Positions 48,345 through 61,134 are shown, counted from the stretch's first letter. The stretch is 64,000 nucleotides of DNA from Eulemur rufifrons (GCF_041146395.1 NC_091010.1:53650001-53714000), one strand, 5' to 3'. Numbers and translations are program-made. Notes: generated from the letters alone by a model not told the origin.

Positions 48345-48790
48345 CTGTTATAAATTACAGAAAACCTATTTTGAATCAGCCTAGAGGAAAAAAAATGAAT
48401 GTATTGACTTCCATAACAGATAAATGAGTTTCAGAAAAGGATGGGTCCAGAGGCTGAAGTGCTATCTAAGGATTTCAGTCATTCTCCATTTCTTAGTCCA
48501 GCTATCTTTATGTGATAGCCACTAAAATCTATCTTTAACTTTTCCTGCTTTGAGTTCAGCAAAAAAGGGGCTTCTCCTTCCTAAAATCTCCAAGTTGGGC
48601 CAATTAAAGTAATGCCCTCATTCCAGAACCAATCACTGTAACTAGAACAGGTGAATATCCTTACCTGCACTCCCAAATCACAAGGACTATGAGGAAAGAA
48701 TGTTTCCCAAAAGCAAAGTCCACCTCGTTTTATCAGAAGTATGGGTGGATATTATACAAAAAGAAACAACAGATTTCACCTGTGAAATGG
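48345..48790 (+). repeat. Medium-reiterated interspersed repeat (same suspected family as 4910-5160)
   Basis: Landmarks 'atgggtccagaggctgaagt', 'ccagaaccaatcactgtaac', 'tcccaaatcacaaggactat', 'gaggaaagaatgtttcccaa' and 'tatcagaagtatgggtggat' match a repeat common in mammalian DNA that I cannot name with certainty. Confidence 0.55.
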
Positions 48791-48794
48791 GATA

Positions 48795-49725
48795 CACAAA
48801 ATGACATTACTCTGGTTCAGAGCTCTAAAATGGAATCAGGAAGTCATTCTACGAAGGACTGGCTACATGACATGCAAACTTGTAAAAGACAAGCAAAAAC
48901 AAACAACTCATACAAAAATTCCCTTTGAACTAGGCCACAGTGCCATGAAGACAACATCCTGGAAAACTCCTGAATTTCGCCAGTCCCACAATTCCTGAAC
49001 AGCAACACCAATGAACTGGACTCAGGTCCTAAGCTAGCTGCCTCCACTAATAATAATTTTTTTAAAACAACTTGTGTAATCACTCTCAGCTGCCTCTTAG
49101 AAACTCCCCTCCCTCTCTTGGGGACCCAGTTTGGCTTGCAATTCCTAAGATCCCATAAAGGCCTTGTCTTACTGCCTTTTAGTCTGATCTTTCACCTCTT
49201 TTTGGTTGAAACACCACAGTTTATAAGTGTGTTATTTTTCTCTCTGACAAGAGTGTTATGACCTCTCACTGTGGTCAAAAACCTCTGAATTTGTTAACAG
49301 CTCATAGAAGTTCATAGTGCTTCGCATACAAAGAAGGCAGTTGTGAGATGGAAGAGAATCTAAACCAAAAGTAAAAAGGCAGAGATTCTTGCTCCTGCAT
49401 CTTCCTAACAAACTCTTTGGGATTTCCCTTTCCTCATCTATGTTTACAAAAGACAAAAATAATAACACCAAGGATCCTACTAAATTTCTGCTTTCAAAAC
49501 ATTTTTTACATGTGCAATCACTTTTTCAGTGTTGCCTTCCCATTAGATCAAAAATGTAAAATACAAATTAAATGTTAGACACACAAGAAATTTCAAAATT
49601 TCTAATAGTCAAGTTAATAAAAATAAAAAGAAACAGTGCAATTAATTATAAATGCAATTAACCAGATACATCCAAAATCTTTTCATATCAATACAAAAAT
49701 CATTAGTAAGTTATTTTAAAAGCTT
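48795..49725. other. No gene assigned; possible LTR-like wording at 48900-49260
   Basis: 'cttagaaactcccctccctc' and 'agtctgatctttcacctctt' are reminiscent of LTR U3/R sequence, but no polyadenylation signal or clear boundary was found. Confidence 0.3.
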
Positions 49726-49729
49726 ATGG

Positions 49730-49975
49730 ATATATGGTTTAAATAACATAAATTTCACCCATTTAAAGTGTACAAGTCAATGTTTTTTACTGTATTGGCA
49801 AAGTGCAAATATTACTATAATCTAATTTTAGAACATTTTCATCAACCTGAAAAGAAACCTTATACCCATTAAATTAACAATCACTGTCCATTCCACCCCT
49901 CCAGTGCTAGGCAACTACTAAGCTACTTTTTGACTATATGGTTTTGACTATTGTGGAAATTTTACATAATGAACT
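49730..49975 (-). mobile_element. L1M-family LINE-1, antisense, left part (host of nested LTR and Alu)
   Basis: 'cacccatttaaagtgtacaa', 'ttagaacattttcatcaacc' and 'gtgctaggcaactactaagc' are antisense L1M 3' wording. It breaks off at 'acataatgaa' and resumes at about 50816 with 'aatcatacattcag', exactly where the family continues, so 49976-50815 is a later insertion. Confidence 0.9.
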
Positions 49976-50012
49976 GGGTGACTGAAGACACAAAAGAACA
50001 ACAGACAGACTA

Positions 50013-50370
<358 letters not shown>

Positions 50371-50385
50371 AAAAATAGAACTCTG
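50371..50385. repeat. Alu target-site duplication, right copy
   Basis: Partner of 50020-50034. The A tail merges with its first As, so the exact boundary can shift by a few bases. Confidence 0.93.
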
Positions 50386-50815
50386 ACCTACAACCTGCAG
50401 CAACCAGCCCAGGAAGCCCACTTACTATCTTCAGTAAATAGCCGAGAAAGCTAGACAATAAACCTTGTGACAATAGGCCCAAAATGTCCAAGATTTGATT
50501 AAAAACTGACAGCTTTCCCAATTCTTGCCCTGTTTCCAACTTAAGACCAACCAGAGAAAGCCAAATATGCTCCTAACCAATACATAGGATGCCCTGCTTC
50601 TAGTTAGTTTACCTACAGCTTCCTGTGTTAACTGCCTCCAATTAGGACACACCTGAATTCTTCCCTTTTGATCATTATAAAGCTTTCCTGCTCTTCTGCC
50701 TGTCTTAGAGTCTCTGCCAAATACAAATGATGACAACTGCTTTCCTTGCTACAGCAAGCTCTGAATAAATAGCCTTTGCTTGTTCTCATTTGTATGGTCT
50801 TCATTAATCTTCCAC

Positions 50816-51540
50816 AAAATCATACATTCAGTTCACTTTTGCATCTGGCTTCTTTCACTTAGCATAATGTTTTCAAGGTTTATCCATGTTGTAACATGTA
50901 TCAGTACTTCACTCCTTATCATGGCTGAACAAAAATCCCATTGTAGGGATATATTAAATACCATATTTTATTTATCCACTTATCAGTTCATGGGCATTTG
51001 GGTTATTTCCAATTTGGGGGCCATTAATAATAATGCTTCTAAGAACATCTGTGTACAAGTTTTTGTGTAGACATATGTTTTTATTTCTCTTGAATATATA
51101 CCTAGGAATAGAACTTCTGGGTCATATGAAAATTTTATATTTGACAATTTAAGGAAGTGATAAATTGTTTTGCAAAGTGGCTACATAATTCCACCAACAA
51201 TTTTGAGAGTTTCAATATCTCTACATCTTTGTGTTAACTGCTTTTTTAAAATTTATTTTTAGCCATAGTAGTAGATATGAAGTGATATCTCACTGTAGCT
51301 TTTATTTGCATTTCCCTAGTGACTAATAACAGTAAGCATCTTCCCATGTGTTTTGTGGCCCTTTGTAGGTCTTATGTGGAAGTATGTCTACTCCAATACA
51401 ATGTCCATTTGTAAATTGAATTAACTATCTTTTCATTATTGAGTAATAAGGGTTCTTTATGTATTCTGGGTATAAGTCTTTTATCAAATATATAATTTAC
51501 AAGTATTTTCTCTCAGTATGTGAGTTGTCTTTTCACATGA
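50816..51540 (-). mobile_element. L1M-family LINE-1, antisense, right part
   Basis: 'ggcttctttcacttagcata', 'atgttttcaaggtttatcca', 'gggcatttgggttatttcca', 'agaacttctgggtcatatga', 'tttgcatttccctagtgact' and 'tgtattctgggtataagtct' continue the L1M interrupted at 49975. No intact frame. Confidence 0.92.
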
Positions 51541-51664
51541 TCAAAAAAATTGAAGGAAAAAATAATTAGAAAAGACGTAAATTTTATTTTATTGTATTTC
51601 ATTAATTTCTACCATGGGCTCAAATTATAGGGGGAAAAAAATCTATGTACTGAAAGCAATGTCA

Positions 51665-51815
51665 GAAAAATCTGTATTCTAATTCCAGCTCTTCTATTAT
51701 CTAAGGAGATGGCCTTAAATGATTATTAACTTCTTTGAGCCCCTATTTTCTTATCTGTAAAATATGGAGTCTGAAATAGGTAATCTTCCAAATCCCATCC
51801 AGATATAAATTATGT
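51665..51815 (+). repeat. MIR SINE, sense
   Basis: 'gtattctaattccagctctt', 'ttaacttctttgagccccta' and 'ttcttatctgtaaaatatgg' follow sense MIR order. Confidence 0.72.
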
Positions 51816-51819
51816 GGGT

Positions 51820-52275
51820 TTGTTATGTGGTAGAAGAAGATATGAATCCTGACATACAGCCATTTTATATATCAAAATCCTGATGTAAAGGAAAAAAAAA
51901 CTGCTTTAGAGTCATAGCTCATGCAGGTTGAGCTCTGGCTCCTGGTACCATCCGTAGCATATTTCTCACCTCTTCATTTCCCGTTGGCTCTCATTCTTTC
52001 ACTAGTTACTGAATATTTGCTCTGTATGTGTCGGCTCTATAGGTGATAAGAAATGAATCAGATTTCTCCACATCCCTGCCTTCAATAAGGGACCACATTC
52101 TGGTGTCATAGTGAAACCCTGCTTTACAAATTAATAAAGGGTCACAAGGTGAGAACTGTGGTAAGGGGCTTAAAACTCTGCAAAGGCACAAGCTGTCCCC
52201 TTGTTTCCTTTCCTATAATTGCTACTAAGGAGTCACACAGCCGATGGTGGTCATAAAGGTTCTTAACTTTCTCTG
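51820..52275. other. Mostly unassigned; weak antisense L2 trace at 51990-52100
   Basis: 'actgaatatttgctctgtat' and 'acatccctgccttcaataag' are L2-like. Nothing else recognised. Confidence 0.4.
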
Positions 52276-52279
52276 TAGA

Positions 52280-52680
52280 TAACATCACCTTTTCGAAACC
52301 TAAAGGTATCATAGTTTCTGAGATATCTTCCAGGCCCCGAATTCCAGTAGAATGGCTGACCTACCCAGACCAGTGGCCCATGCTGAGGAACTGACTTAGC
52401 TGGTATTTTGACTCCCACCCAAGAGCCAACTCAGCAAAGACAATTTCTACAGCCCTATGGTTCCACCCCAACCCCAGCCAATTAACAGACCCAATTGCCT
52501 GGCTTTTTGCCAGCCAAACTGTCATTAAAAACCTCTTCTCCCAAATTTTCGGAGTGATGGATTTGAGAAATTCCTCCCATCTCCTCGCATGGTGCCTGCA
52601 ATATTAAACTCTTTCTCTGCTGTAAACCCTGCTGTCTCAGTTTATTGACTTCCTGCCGAGCAGCAGGCAATGAACATGGT
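52280..52680 (+). mobile_element. Candidate solo ERV LTR
   Basis: 'ccaattgcctggctttttgc', 'cattaaaaacctcttctccc', 'ggatttgagaaattcctccc', a degenerate polyadenylation motif in 'cctgcaatattaaactcttt', then 'aaccctgctgtctcagttta' and 'gagcagcaggcaatgaac' follow the U3-R-U5 order of an ERV1-type LTR. Ends are approximate. Confidence 0.6.
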
Positions 52681-52684
52681 TAGG

Positions 52685-53550
52685 CAGTAAGAATACCTAC
52701 CTTTTTAGAAGTTCCAAGCCCAGCCATCATAGAGTTAATAAGATAAATTATTTCCTGATCTTGAGTGCACAGCCTATAACATATTATGTGAATGACAGAG
52801 ACTAATTCTGCCTGTGGTATATAATCTTTTAAAAATAGAACTTTAGACATAATAACATAACCAAACACACATTGGAGAAAGGCTGTCCTATCTTGTGAAC
52901 TTTTTCTTCCAATATAATATGGAATAATTTGGCTACGCTGTCTTTCCTGGGAAATTTTCTAGCCCTCAACCATATGTTAATACCATCCATGCTAAATTGA
53001 CTCCCATGATGTATTACACCTGAATGTGGAGGGAAAAGTCATTCTTCAGACCATATACTTCATACCACAGGTACTGCAATGTTCACCAGCTTGTATATTG
53101 GTTCAAGTCCATTAATAAAACTATGCTCAAATAAAAAGGCCTCAGGCATAAACACTACAGGAGCAAAGATCTACATGATGGCTTGCACTCATTTGTAATA
53201 TCATATTTTTTTAGCACATTGTAGGATTTTTACCTTAAGCAAGAAGAAGTTGATGGTTTTATAATAGGGTTTTATTTCTAAATCTTTTCCTTTCTGCTTA
53301 AAAACTGCTGATTTTTACTACAGGCTCTCATTGTTGCTCGCCAATACACATCTCTAAATTTCAAAGCTGACTTCAATAATGTTTAGTTAGTCGTATGAGC
53401 ACTTGGAGGCAAGCAGAAGACATGAATTATTAATTGCACAAAATGAAACATTCAAGTATCTACCATCTTTTTCAAAAAAATTTATTTTAAAATGTAAATA
53501 ATACTTATTTTATTCCAATTGTTTAAGAAATTTGCTTCAAAATTGTGTCC
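52685..53550. other. No gene or repeat recognised
   Basis: AT-rich, no coding signal. Confidence 0.4.
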
Positions 53551-53554
53551 TAGC

Positions 53555-53815
53555 TATTCAGAACAATAATTAAGAGTTTTCTAGTCATATAGATCTAGAT
53601 TCAAACCCCATCACTATCATTTTTAATGGCAATCCTTTGTACAAGTTAAATTCTTTAAGTCTCGATATTCTCTTCTTTAAAATGGAGTGATAATAGTACC
53701 TACCCTCTAGGGTTGTGGTGATGTTTTTTGACATATATCTTGAGATGCTGTACAAGATGGAGCTAATACAAACTTCAGAAAAGCTTATAGAGCACTTAAG
53801 AACAGCATTGACATA
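53555..53815 (+). repeat. MIR SINE, sense
   Basis: 'tctagattcaaaccccatca', 'ttaaaatggagtgataatag', 'tacctaccctctagggttgt' and 'gtggtgatg' give a good sense MIR. Confidence 0.82.
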
Positions 53816-53819
53816 TGCC

Positions 53820-56208
53820 ATGTTCTTGCAGAATTTGGCACAGATGTTGGTGTTCTTGCTATCCCCTTTGTACCTGATGATTTTGTTATTGTGAAAACAA
53901 AGTGATCCAAATCAAAGACAGAGGCAATCCTTTAAGATATATGATCAGCTATCTAGATTCTTCCCTCTGATTAGCCTTACAAGTAAACGGCCTTCCTGCA
54001 TTCCTGGAATCTATTCTCACAGCTCTAGTCAACAAGACACTGCATTGCTTTCCAACTCGCTTTCCTTCATTTCTGTTACTGAGTTATCTTCTCTTGTCTC
54101 CCTTTATTCTGCTCATGAACCAATCAAATACAGCCTCTGTCTATCAGCTTTATACAACTCCCTATATCCTAGACAATATAGTTTAAAAAAATCCTTTATC
54201 TCACCAAAACTACAAAGACTGGACTGAAAAATGAAATTTAAGAGTCACTGCATCATAAATATTAGTCTCTTTTCCACCTGAGATTGGAGATTCGCACCCT
54301 ATCTCTGAAGCAGTCTCCAAGTGGAGAACTGGTTCTCATAGTCCAGAGAGAAAAAATAGCATTGATATGCCAAAGCTAGATCATTTTTGGCATAATACTA
54401 ATTGCAGCAGAGGTGGACTGGGAAAAACAAAACAAAACAGGCCCTTTTCATAAGTCAAATGGATCAAAATACATAATGTTTTACACAAAGATGTAAACAT
54501 TTTCATTTTGTGATGGAGAAATGGAAAACGGTTAGAAAATAGAAAATCACTACAGTTATACTGTTTATTGTTTCCATAGAAATACATGCATTTTCCCAAC
54601 TCTAGGGTAGAACACCACCATGATTTAGAATCTATTGTTTCTAAAGAAAACCTCTACTTTGGAACAGGTTGCATTTGTTTTGTATAATGTCAAGTATATA
54701 TAACATTTAACAAATATGGTACATAATAATTTAACTAATCTCAAAGTCATAGGAAAAAACCTTAAGAAGTCAATTAATCTAACCCCTGAACTCTGCATGG
54801 GACAGCCCCCAAATTATTCCAATAATATCCTGCCTTTTGAATATATCACAGTGTGCTGGAAAGAGTAATCGGGACCTTTGAAAGGCTATGCTAACACTGG
54901 ACTTCAATCACCTGCTTCAACAGCTTCAGCAATTACCAGTTTCTGTGCTGCTATGACTGGATTGTGACCTAAATCCTCCTCTTTCTGCACATATGAATAT
55001 AAACCTTGCATATATAAAGTCTACTTTTTTTTTTTCATATAGATACACCTGGCACCTCTAGCACTGAGCTGACTGACACCTTTTTCTCCATACAGACCCT
55101 TCTCCCTACCTGAAGCCATTTGTCATCATTTCTTAATCCTCCCCATAGGAGGGTGCTAGAATTTGAGTATACCTAACAGGTTCTGGAAATTTTAGTCTCT
55201 AAGTTTTCAGAACACCCAAGCTTAATGAAATATGTAAAGCCAGGTCTATTTTAAAGTAAGTGCTGCCTTCATCAGGTTTCCTTATCAAAATGGATGTTCA
55301 TTTTGTTTGTATATCTTTATTTGCTAAATGCTTCTCCTTTCTCACTGGCTGGGTAGAAGTGGAAGCCTCAGATACATTATTCTACAGGAATATTTTATTC
55401 TACATTATTCTAATGCCATCTCTTACTTATAAAGCTTCATTAATACGTGATCTCATTTTCCCAGGATTGCTATTCCAGTGAAATAAAATAACAAGAAATG
55501 ACTAGAGATGCCTAGGTGCTGTATTAATATGTCAACTCTGACCTTTGAAGATTAGAACAGCCCAAGACAGCCATGATTAATGGCTTCCCCAGCCTTCATG
55601 GGTAAAGAGGCATATTTTTAAATTACACTCTGTGGGATGAAGAGAAGAAGGTATGTGGTTACTAGATGGGATATGGAAAGAGTTCAAACCCAGGGCTCCA
55701 CCCTCTTGTCTATTACTAAATTATGCCAGTTTAAAAAGCTGATTAGAATATGGTTTGGTCCATTATTCACAACTTTTTACCACATTAGTTAGTTTATTTT
55801 TTATTTATTTAGTTTGGTAATTTAACAGTTTTTAAAATGCATTAGTGGTCATGTGTCATCTAGGAGGTTTCAGAAGGAGAAAAGCTAGGCAAGACTCCAG
55901 ACAACTCAGCATGCACCTCCTGTCTCCACCTGAAAATCTGTCAACATCTCTTCCCATCCATTTCCCAGGGCAGATTCAAGGGGACAATGCAGATGGTTGT
56001 AGACATGTCAAGCACCTCTCCTCCAACACTGTGCTATGGGCAGGTGGCAACATCATGGTCTTTGGCATGATGTTTGTGAGGTGCAAAAATGAGATTGAAA
56101 TAATCCAAGCGACCAAGTACTTGTTTTTAAATATTGCAATACTAACAGATTCTATTACCTGATGAGAGGGCTCCAGATTCAATTTCATTACCCACTTCCT
56201 CCCTGTAC

Positions 56209-56210
<2 letters not shown>
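53820..56210. other. No gene or repeat recognised
   Basis: About 2.4 kb. T runs at 55024-55035. The 105-codon plus frame 55845-56162 has no domain I recognise and an unremarkable start context. Confidence 0.4.

Positions 56211-56212
<2 letters not shown>

Positions 56213-56263
<51 letters not shown>
56213..56263. repeat. Compound (TC)n-(AC)n microsatellite
   Basis: Pure TC run of about 30 bases joined to a pure AC run of about 20 bases. Confidence 0.97.
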
Positions 56264-56264
<1 letters not shown>

Positions 56265-56469
56265 CCAGAAGATCCCAGGGGGCAGAAATGGTGTCTTCTG
56301 TCTTATATCCTGGTATAAAAATAATTAAAGCTTTCTGAGCACTTGATGAATGAACTTAAATTCTCATTAATATCCTCAACATGTACATTTGGTTGATTTT
56401 GAAAAAACATGGTTTTTATTATTTTGTTGTCCCATATTTCCAAATTCTGCTAATATTTCTCCACTTCCT

Positions 56470-56960
56470 GCATACTCCTAAATCAAGGGTATTCACAATC
56501 TGGCCCAAATTCCCTTCATAGATCCATTCCTACCTTCCTCTTCCTTAGGAATCCTATACTCCTGTCAGACTAGCCTCATTGCTGCTCCTCACCAGTGTTC
56601 CAACCTCTGCATGCTCATGCAGCATTTCTCTCCTGAATGCCCACCCCACTCCCAATCTCAAGTTCTTAAGACACATTTTAAACATCACTTTCCATATGAA
56701 GCCTTTTGTGCTTAACTCCCAATTCCTTTTCATGTGATCCTTCTCTCTGTTCAGGCTCCAAAGTACTTTGCATGCTCTGGACACATATATCATATATGGG
56801 ATTTTTATTATAAGTATCAGTCCATTGTTTTGGCCCCAAGCTAAACTGCAATAACCTAGAAGGTGGGTTATGCTTAAATTCCTCTGTATGCCCTGCAGTA
56901 TCAGGCTGAGCACCTTTGCACATCATAGATATGCAATACATACTTTTAAATAAATTGTCC
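56470..56960 (+). mobile_element. L2 LINE 3' end, sense
   Basis: 'cattgctgctcctcaccagt', 'ttaaacatcactttccatat', 'gaagccttttgtgcttaact', 'gctgagcacctttgcacatc' and the 'atgcaatacatacttttaaa' end follow the order of the L2 3' region. Minus-strand frames of 119 and 87 codons here are antisense shadows. Confidence 0.72.
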
Positions 56961-56999
56961 CCAATTTAAAAATAGTGGCAAATGGCTGCAATTCATTGT

Positions 57000-57665
57000 G
57001 GGTGCAAATTACAAAACTATAATGAATATGTTATTCATCTACTTTTTTTGCAAAGACAAATAATGACCACATATATACATGTTGACAACAGTCTAAGGAA
57101 ACATTATTATACATTGATGGGAGAAGTAAAAAGTAGTATAATTTTTAGGTCAAGTAAATTCTGTCAAAATGGCAAATCCACATAGCCTTTGATCTAGAAA
57201 TCACTTTTCAAGTATTCAGCTTACAATTTATACCATTACACATTAAAAGTTAGAAACAATGCAAATGTCCACAAGAGCTGTGGTAAATAAATTATGGACA
57301 TCCTTATCATAGAATGCTGTATCATTGCTTAAAATTAATAAGAAAGCTCTCTGTCCTGATATGGAAAGATCTCCAAGACATATCTTTAACAATAACAACA
57401 AAAATCTTGATGCAAATCAACTACGTATTTTATGAAAGAAGTAAAAAAGAATATGCATATATTTCTACATACATACCTAAAATACATCTGAGAGGCTGCA
57501 TAACAAATTAATAATAGCAGTCACCTCTGGAGCAAAACACTGGATTTCTGGAGCACAGGAATTGAAGGGAGAGGTTTTATTTTATATTATTTGATATCTA
57601 TGGAATCTTGACCATAAAGGTATATTAAGCATTCAAAAATTATAATTACCATTAATTAAATAATC
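57000..57665 (+). mobile_element. Old L1M-family LINE-1 3' end, sense
   Basis: 'aacaatgcaaatgtccacaa', 'ggtaaataaattatggacat', 'ctgatatggaaagatctcca', 'gaatatgcatatatttctac' and 'gcagtcacctctggagcaaa' match the ORF2-end/3' UTR of an L1ME/L1M4-like element. The frame is fully decayed. Confidence 0.8.
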
Positions 57666-57704
57666 ATTTAAATAAATTTAACAAAAACCTGTTATTCTTT
57701 GAAT

Positions 57705-58205
57705 CCCCTTTTAGAATAGTGCTTCTGTAAGCCCACCCCAAGGGCCATTCAGACCATAACTCTAGGCTGGCTAAAGGGAAGCCATTTTCCTTCCAGTGTG
57801 CTTTTGGCTTGTTCTGTCTTAAAAGTTTTCAATTAACCTGCTGCTTGCCTACACAGGGCACAAGATTAGAAAACAATCTTGAGGAAAAAACAGATCAAGA
57901 GTCTAGAATAGGCCAACCATAGACTGCTGATGATGACAAAATCTGCTAAACAGCCCACCGTTTGCTGATAACCATGGAGCAAGTCATGATGACTTGCACA
58001 AATCTTACTTTCTGCCACCGACTGCCTTTACACCTTCCTTTTAAAAGTTGCTCAGTAAGCAGAGGAGATGAGATGGTCTTTGAAACAACAGTCTGCCATC
58101 TCCTCAGGCTGCAGCACTTGAATAAAACATCTTTCCTTCACCAACACTCACCGCTGGTGTCTAGTTCCCAGGTGGCAGCAGCCAAACCTGTGTTCAGCAA
58201 CGAAT
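57705..58205 (+). mobile_element. Candidate solo ERV LTR
   Basis: 'ttttaaaagttgctcagtaa', 'gcagaggagatgagatggtc', 'tctcctcaggctgcagcact', AATAAA at 58121-58126, then 'tctttccttcaccaacactc' and 'accgctggtgtctagttccc'. This is a U3-R-U5 layout with a signal followed by a GT-rich end. Ends approximate; no viral genes present. Confidence 0.65.
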
Positions 58206-58209
58206 CCCT

Positions 58210-58875
58210 CAGTGGGACGCCAAGGCGAGTGCAACACTTCATGATGCAAGGAAAGAGTGTGTGAGCATCTCAGCCGGGCCAGAAAGAGAAGACTATGCCA
58301 GGGGGTCCTCACAGGCCACTTCTTGGTATGTTCATTGTGGGGAAAATCCTTACTACACTTTGAAATCATCAAAAAGTTACTTTTTAGCCATCTTTAGTGA
58401 GAGAAATCTCAGGGGAAAACAGGGAGCTCATAGCTGACACTTGTCCTGGGTTCCTCAGATCCTAACCTCCTGCCTCAGCCAGAGATGGCTAGAGCTTAGC
58501 TTAATAAGCAGGTGATTCATCTGTCATTTTTATCATTAACACTCAGAATTAGTGGACTAAGGGATTTGAGGTCTTAGAGCTCAGTGGAATGGAAATGTTG
58601 AGGGGTCGTCTTCTTGTCTTGGCTGGCTGTGAATTTGGAGAAATGTCCTTCCAAGCTCTGCCTTCTTTCAGGGGAGTTTCCTACATTCCCAGCCTGGACT
58701 CTGGTTGTCTCAGCCTGGTGTGAACACATGCAAATTACCAGGGCAAATAAAGGCTAGATAACAAGTATGAGAGTCAAAAACAAAACAAAAAAAAAAGCAA
58801 AAAAAAAAAAAAAAGAAGAAGAACAAATAAATCAAAAGGAAACAAAGCAATAATAACAAACTTGCCTCAGCCACC
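58210..58875. other. No gene; A-rich low-complexity tract near 58775-58860
   Basis: The 58775-58860 stretch is A runs with scattered C and G, perhaps a decayed retrotransposon tail. The rest is unassigned. Confidence 0.5.
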
Positions 58876-58879
58876 AAGC

Positions 58880-59340
58880 TAATCTCACTTTCTCCTCTTT
58901 AATCATGAAAGCTCATTTCTAAGAAGGGATAATGAGGATAATGTCAGTTTCAAAACCACTTTAAATGATACTTTAAAAAATAAAGAAGACAGTTCTTCAT
59001 TTGAATTGGCCTCAATGAGCTTTAATTATGCAATGTGAGCAAATGAAAAGAGCTAATTAGAATGTATATCCTTGTTTAGGTATATTCCCATCAATGTGCT
59101 TTTATAAATGGTTTTCATTTGAAAAGAGATCATTTTGTATGAAAAATCTCAAAAAGAAATTTATCTTTGTGAATAAAGAGTGAACAAAAATAGAGGCGTT
59201 AAGCAGAAAAAAAAGTGAAAGTATGTGTTGTACTGAGCCTTTAAAAAATACAAATTAAACACTTGTCTGTCTCAATTGACTGACACTAATCTGAGCTCTT
59301 AAACAACTGAAAGAAAGATGGTCTCCTGGCTGACTCCAAC
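58880..59340. other. AT-rich unique block with homeodomain-like motifs; possible conserved noncoding element
   Basis: Repeat-free by eye. 'gagctttaattatgcaatgt' (59017-59036) and 'gagctaattagaatgtatat' hold TAATTA-type cores, and ATGCAA resembles an octamer half. This is only suggestive; conservation cannot be judged from one sequence. Confidence 0.25.
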
Positions 59341-59344
59341 AGGG

Positions 59345-59970
59345 AGATGTTTACAAGCTCTTCAATTTCCATGTAGCAAGAAGGAATTGATTTAGTTATG
59401 AAGCCCTAAAAGTTGCAAAGGGAATGTACCAGATCATGTTAAATTTGGGGTAACTACATATAGTAATCCCCATTCTTTTTTATATAACTATGCCTGAATT
59501 TGAAGCCAGACCATGTTTTGAAAACAAAAAACAAATTTTAAAAAAGAAAACATTATTTTTTAACTAATGTTCTCAGAAGTAACAGCTTGGTGATTTTATC
59601 TCCACATTATCCTCAACTCCTCACCTTGGAGGTATGTCTGGTTTTATTTCCACCCCAAAAGACCCCAGGCATATTGGAGGGATAAGAGTGAGCCACTTGT
59701 TATTTAAATCAACTGACAAATTACAAATAGAAAATATAATACTTGCATATATTTACTGAAAAATACATGTCTGGCTCTGTATTGGGGACATTACATAGAT
59801 TTATTGAATCATTTCAAATGCCCTAGGAATATGTGTTACTTATATCTCCAACATCTTTGCTTTTGCTAATCTAGCCCCCCAAGCCCTATGCCTGCTCTTA
59901 AAACAACTCTACCAAAAGCATTAAAAAATTGTTTGTGGGGATAAATCCAGGCAAATTCAAGGAATATCAA
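59345..59970. other. No gene or repeat recognised
   Basis: Unique-looking AT-rich sequence. Confidence 0.4.
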
Positions 59971-59974
59971 ACCT

Positions 59975-60502
59975 TGTGCTTTCCTTCTTTAATTGTAATA
60001 GAGGTAAGGGTCTGAAAAGGGGCAATGAAATGTTTTATGAGTTCCCTCTTTAAAACCCCCCACCCTTTTGGGAATTAAAACCTGCATTCCTACCAGAGGC
60101 CAGTAAGCAAAGGGGCAGAAAAATGTTCTTTGCTGTTTGTTTTCTATTAATAGTATCTTAAACCACAGGAGATGCCTCGACAGAATGTCCAGACAAGGGT
60201 CATGAAAGATCATAGTCACCAGAGATAAGGTCAAGACCAAACCACCAATTATAGTCAAATGACAATAGCCCAAAGGCACAATATGTGACACTGGTCACAT
60301 AACCTACACCCAACCCCCAAAATCCTCCCTTTTTAAAAAGCTCTGTATTGCTGCTTAAAGACAGGATGGCAATCTTTGGAATGCTAGTCCACTGCCCTCC
60401 TCATTTGCTAGCAAATTAATCCTTTTCCTCAAACCACTTTCCTCATTCTTTGTTCTCATTGATTCAGCCTCAGGGACAAGTATCAAACTTTTGGTAACAT
60501 AA
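59975..60502 (+). mobile_element. Candidate solo ERV LTR
   Basis: 'cagtaagcaaaggggcagaa', 'atagtcaccagagataaggt', 'tagtccactgccctcctcat', 'tgctagcaaattaatccttt' (degenerate polyadenylation region) and the end 'atcaaacttttggtaaca' follow the order of an ERV class I LTR ending in CA. Left boundary uncertain. Confidence 0.62.
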
Positions 60503-60509
60503 TCACACA

Positions 60510-60625
60510 CGAATAGTATCAATTCTCTCTAGTATGCCTCTGAATCGGCAACATGAGTATGTCTGATGACAGAGTTCTTTCAGTTGAAGAAAATTAGAAA
60601 TATTTTACCTGAAAATATGGCATTT
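60510..60625. other. Short spacer between two LTR candidates
   Basis: No feature recognised between the two LTR-like segments. Confidence 0.4.
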
Positions 60626-61130
60626 TGACATGCTGGAGTGATTGAAGAAGGCTCAAGGTCTCTCTGATCTTCCCACCACCACCACGGCCACCACCACTGG
60701 CACTCCCAAAAAAGTTAAAGTTGCTTTATCTTCCTGAGATCCAGACCCACCTAGGAGAACAACTGTTCTTTTCTTCCCCTCCTTGTAAGACCAGAAATGT
60801 GACAATACTTGAACAGATTCTTCAAGAAGATAATGCCCCATCTCTCAGGCTAAATTCCAAAAAGACTATTAACCAGTTAATCTTTGTTCCCCATCCATTC
60901 ATCTTCCCTAGTAATCCTTTATCACCCCTCAACAGAATTCCTCTTTTCTCTTCTCCAATAACCTATTTTACCAGAATGGCATATAAGCTTCTGAACCCCA
61001 ATGGGAGGTGAATCTTCATTCTGAGGGTTCCCACGTATACATGTTAAATAAATTTTTATCTTCTTCCTCCTATTAATCAATCTGCATCATGTCAGTGATT
61101 TTTCAGCAAATTTTAGGGGGCAATAGCATT
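60626..61130 (+). mobile_element. Candidate solo ERV LTR
   Basis: 'aaagactattaaccagttaa', 'tctttgttccccatccattc', TATA-like 'atggcatataagcttctgaa', 'ccccaatgggaggtgaatct', AATAAA at 61047-61052 ('tgttaaataaatttttatct'), 'aatctgcatcatgtcagtga' and 'caaattttagggggcaatag' form a coherent U3-R-U5. The 96-codon frame 60721-61011 is inside the LTR and not a gene. Different in sequence from the LTRs at 57.7 and 60 kb. Confidence 0.7.
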
Positions 61131-61134
61131 TGCT

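Noticed and set aside
55845..56162. 105-codon frame that might be a processed pseudogene fragment
   Set aside because: I could not match it to any gene family, and there is no poly-A tract or target-site duplication around it.
56554..56941. 119- and 87-codon minus-strand frames
   Set aside because: Antisense to the L2 3' end at 56470-56960, in two overlapping frames.
58775..58860. A-rich tract as the tail of a processed pseudogene or SINE
   Set aside because: No recognisable element body lies immediately 5' of it; it remains low-complexity sequence of unknown origin.
60721..61011. 96-codon plus-strand frame
   Set aside because: Lies inside an LTR candidate and shows only P/F/S-rich composition.
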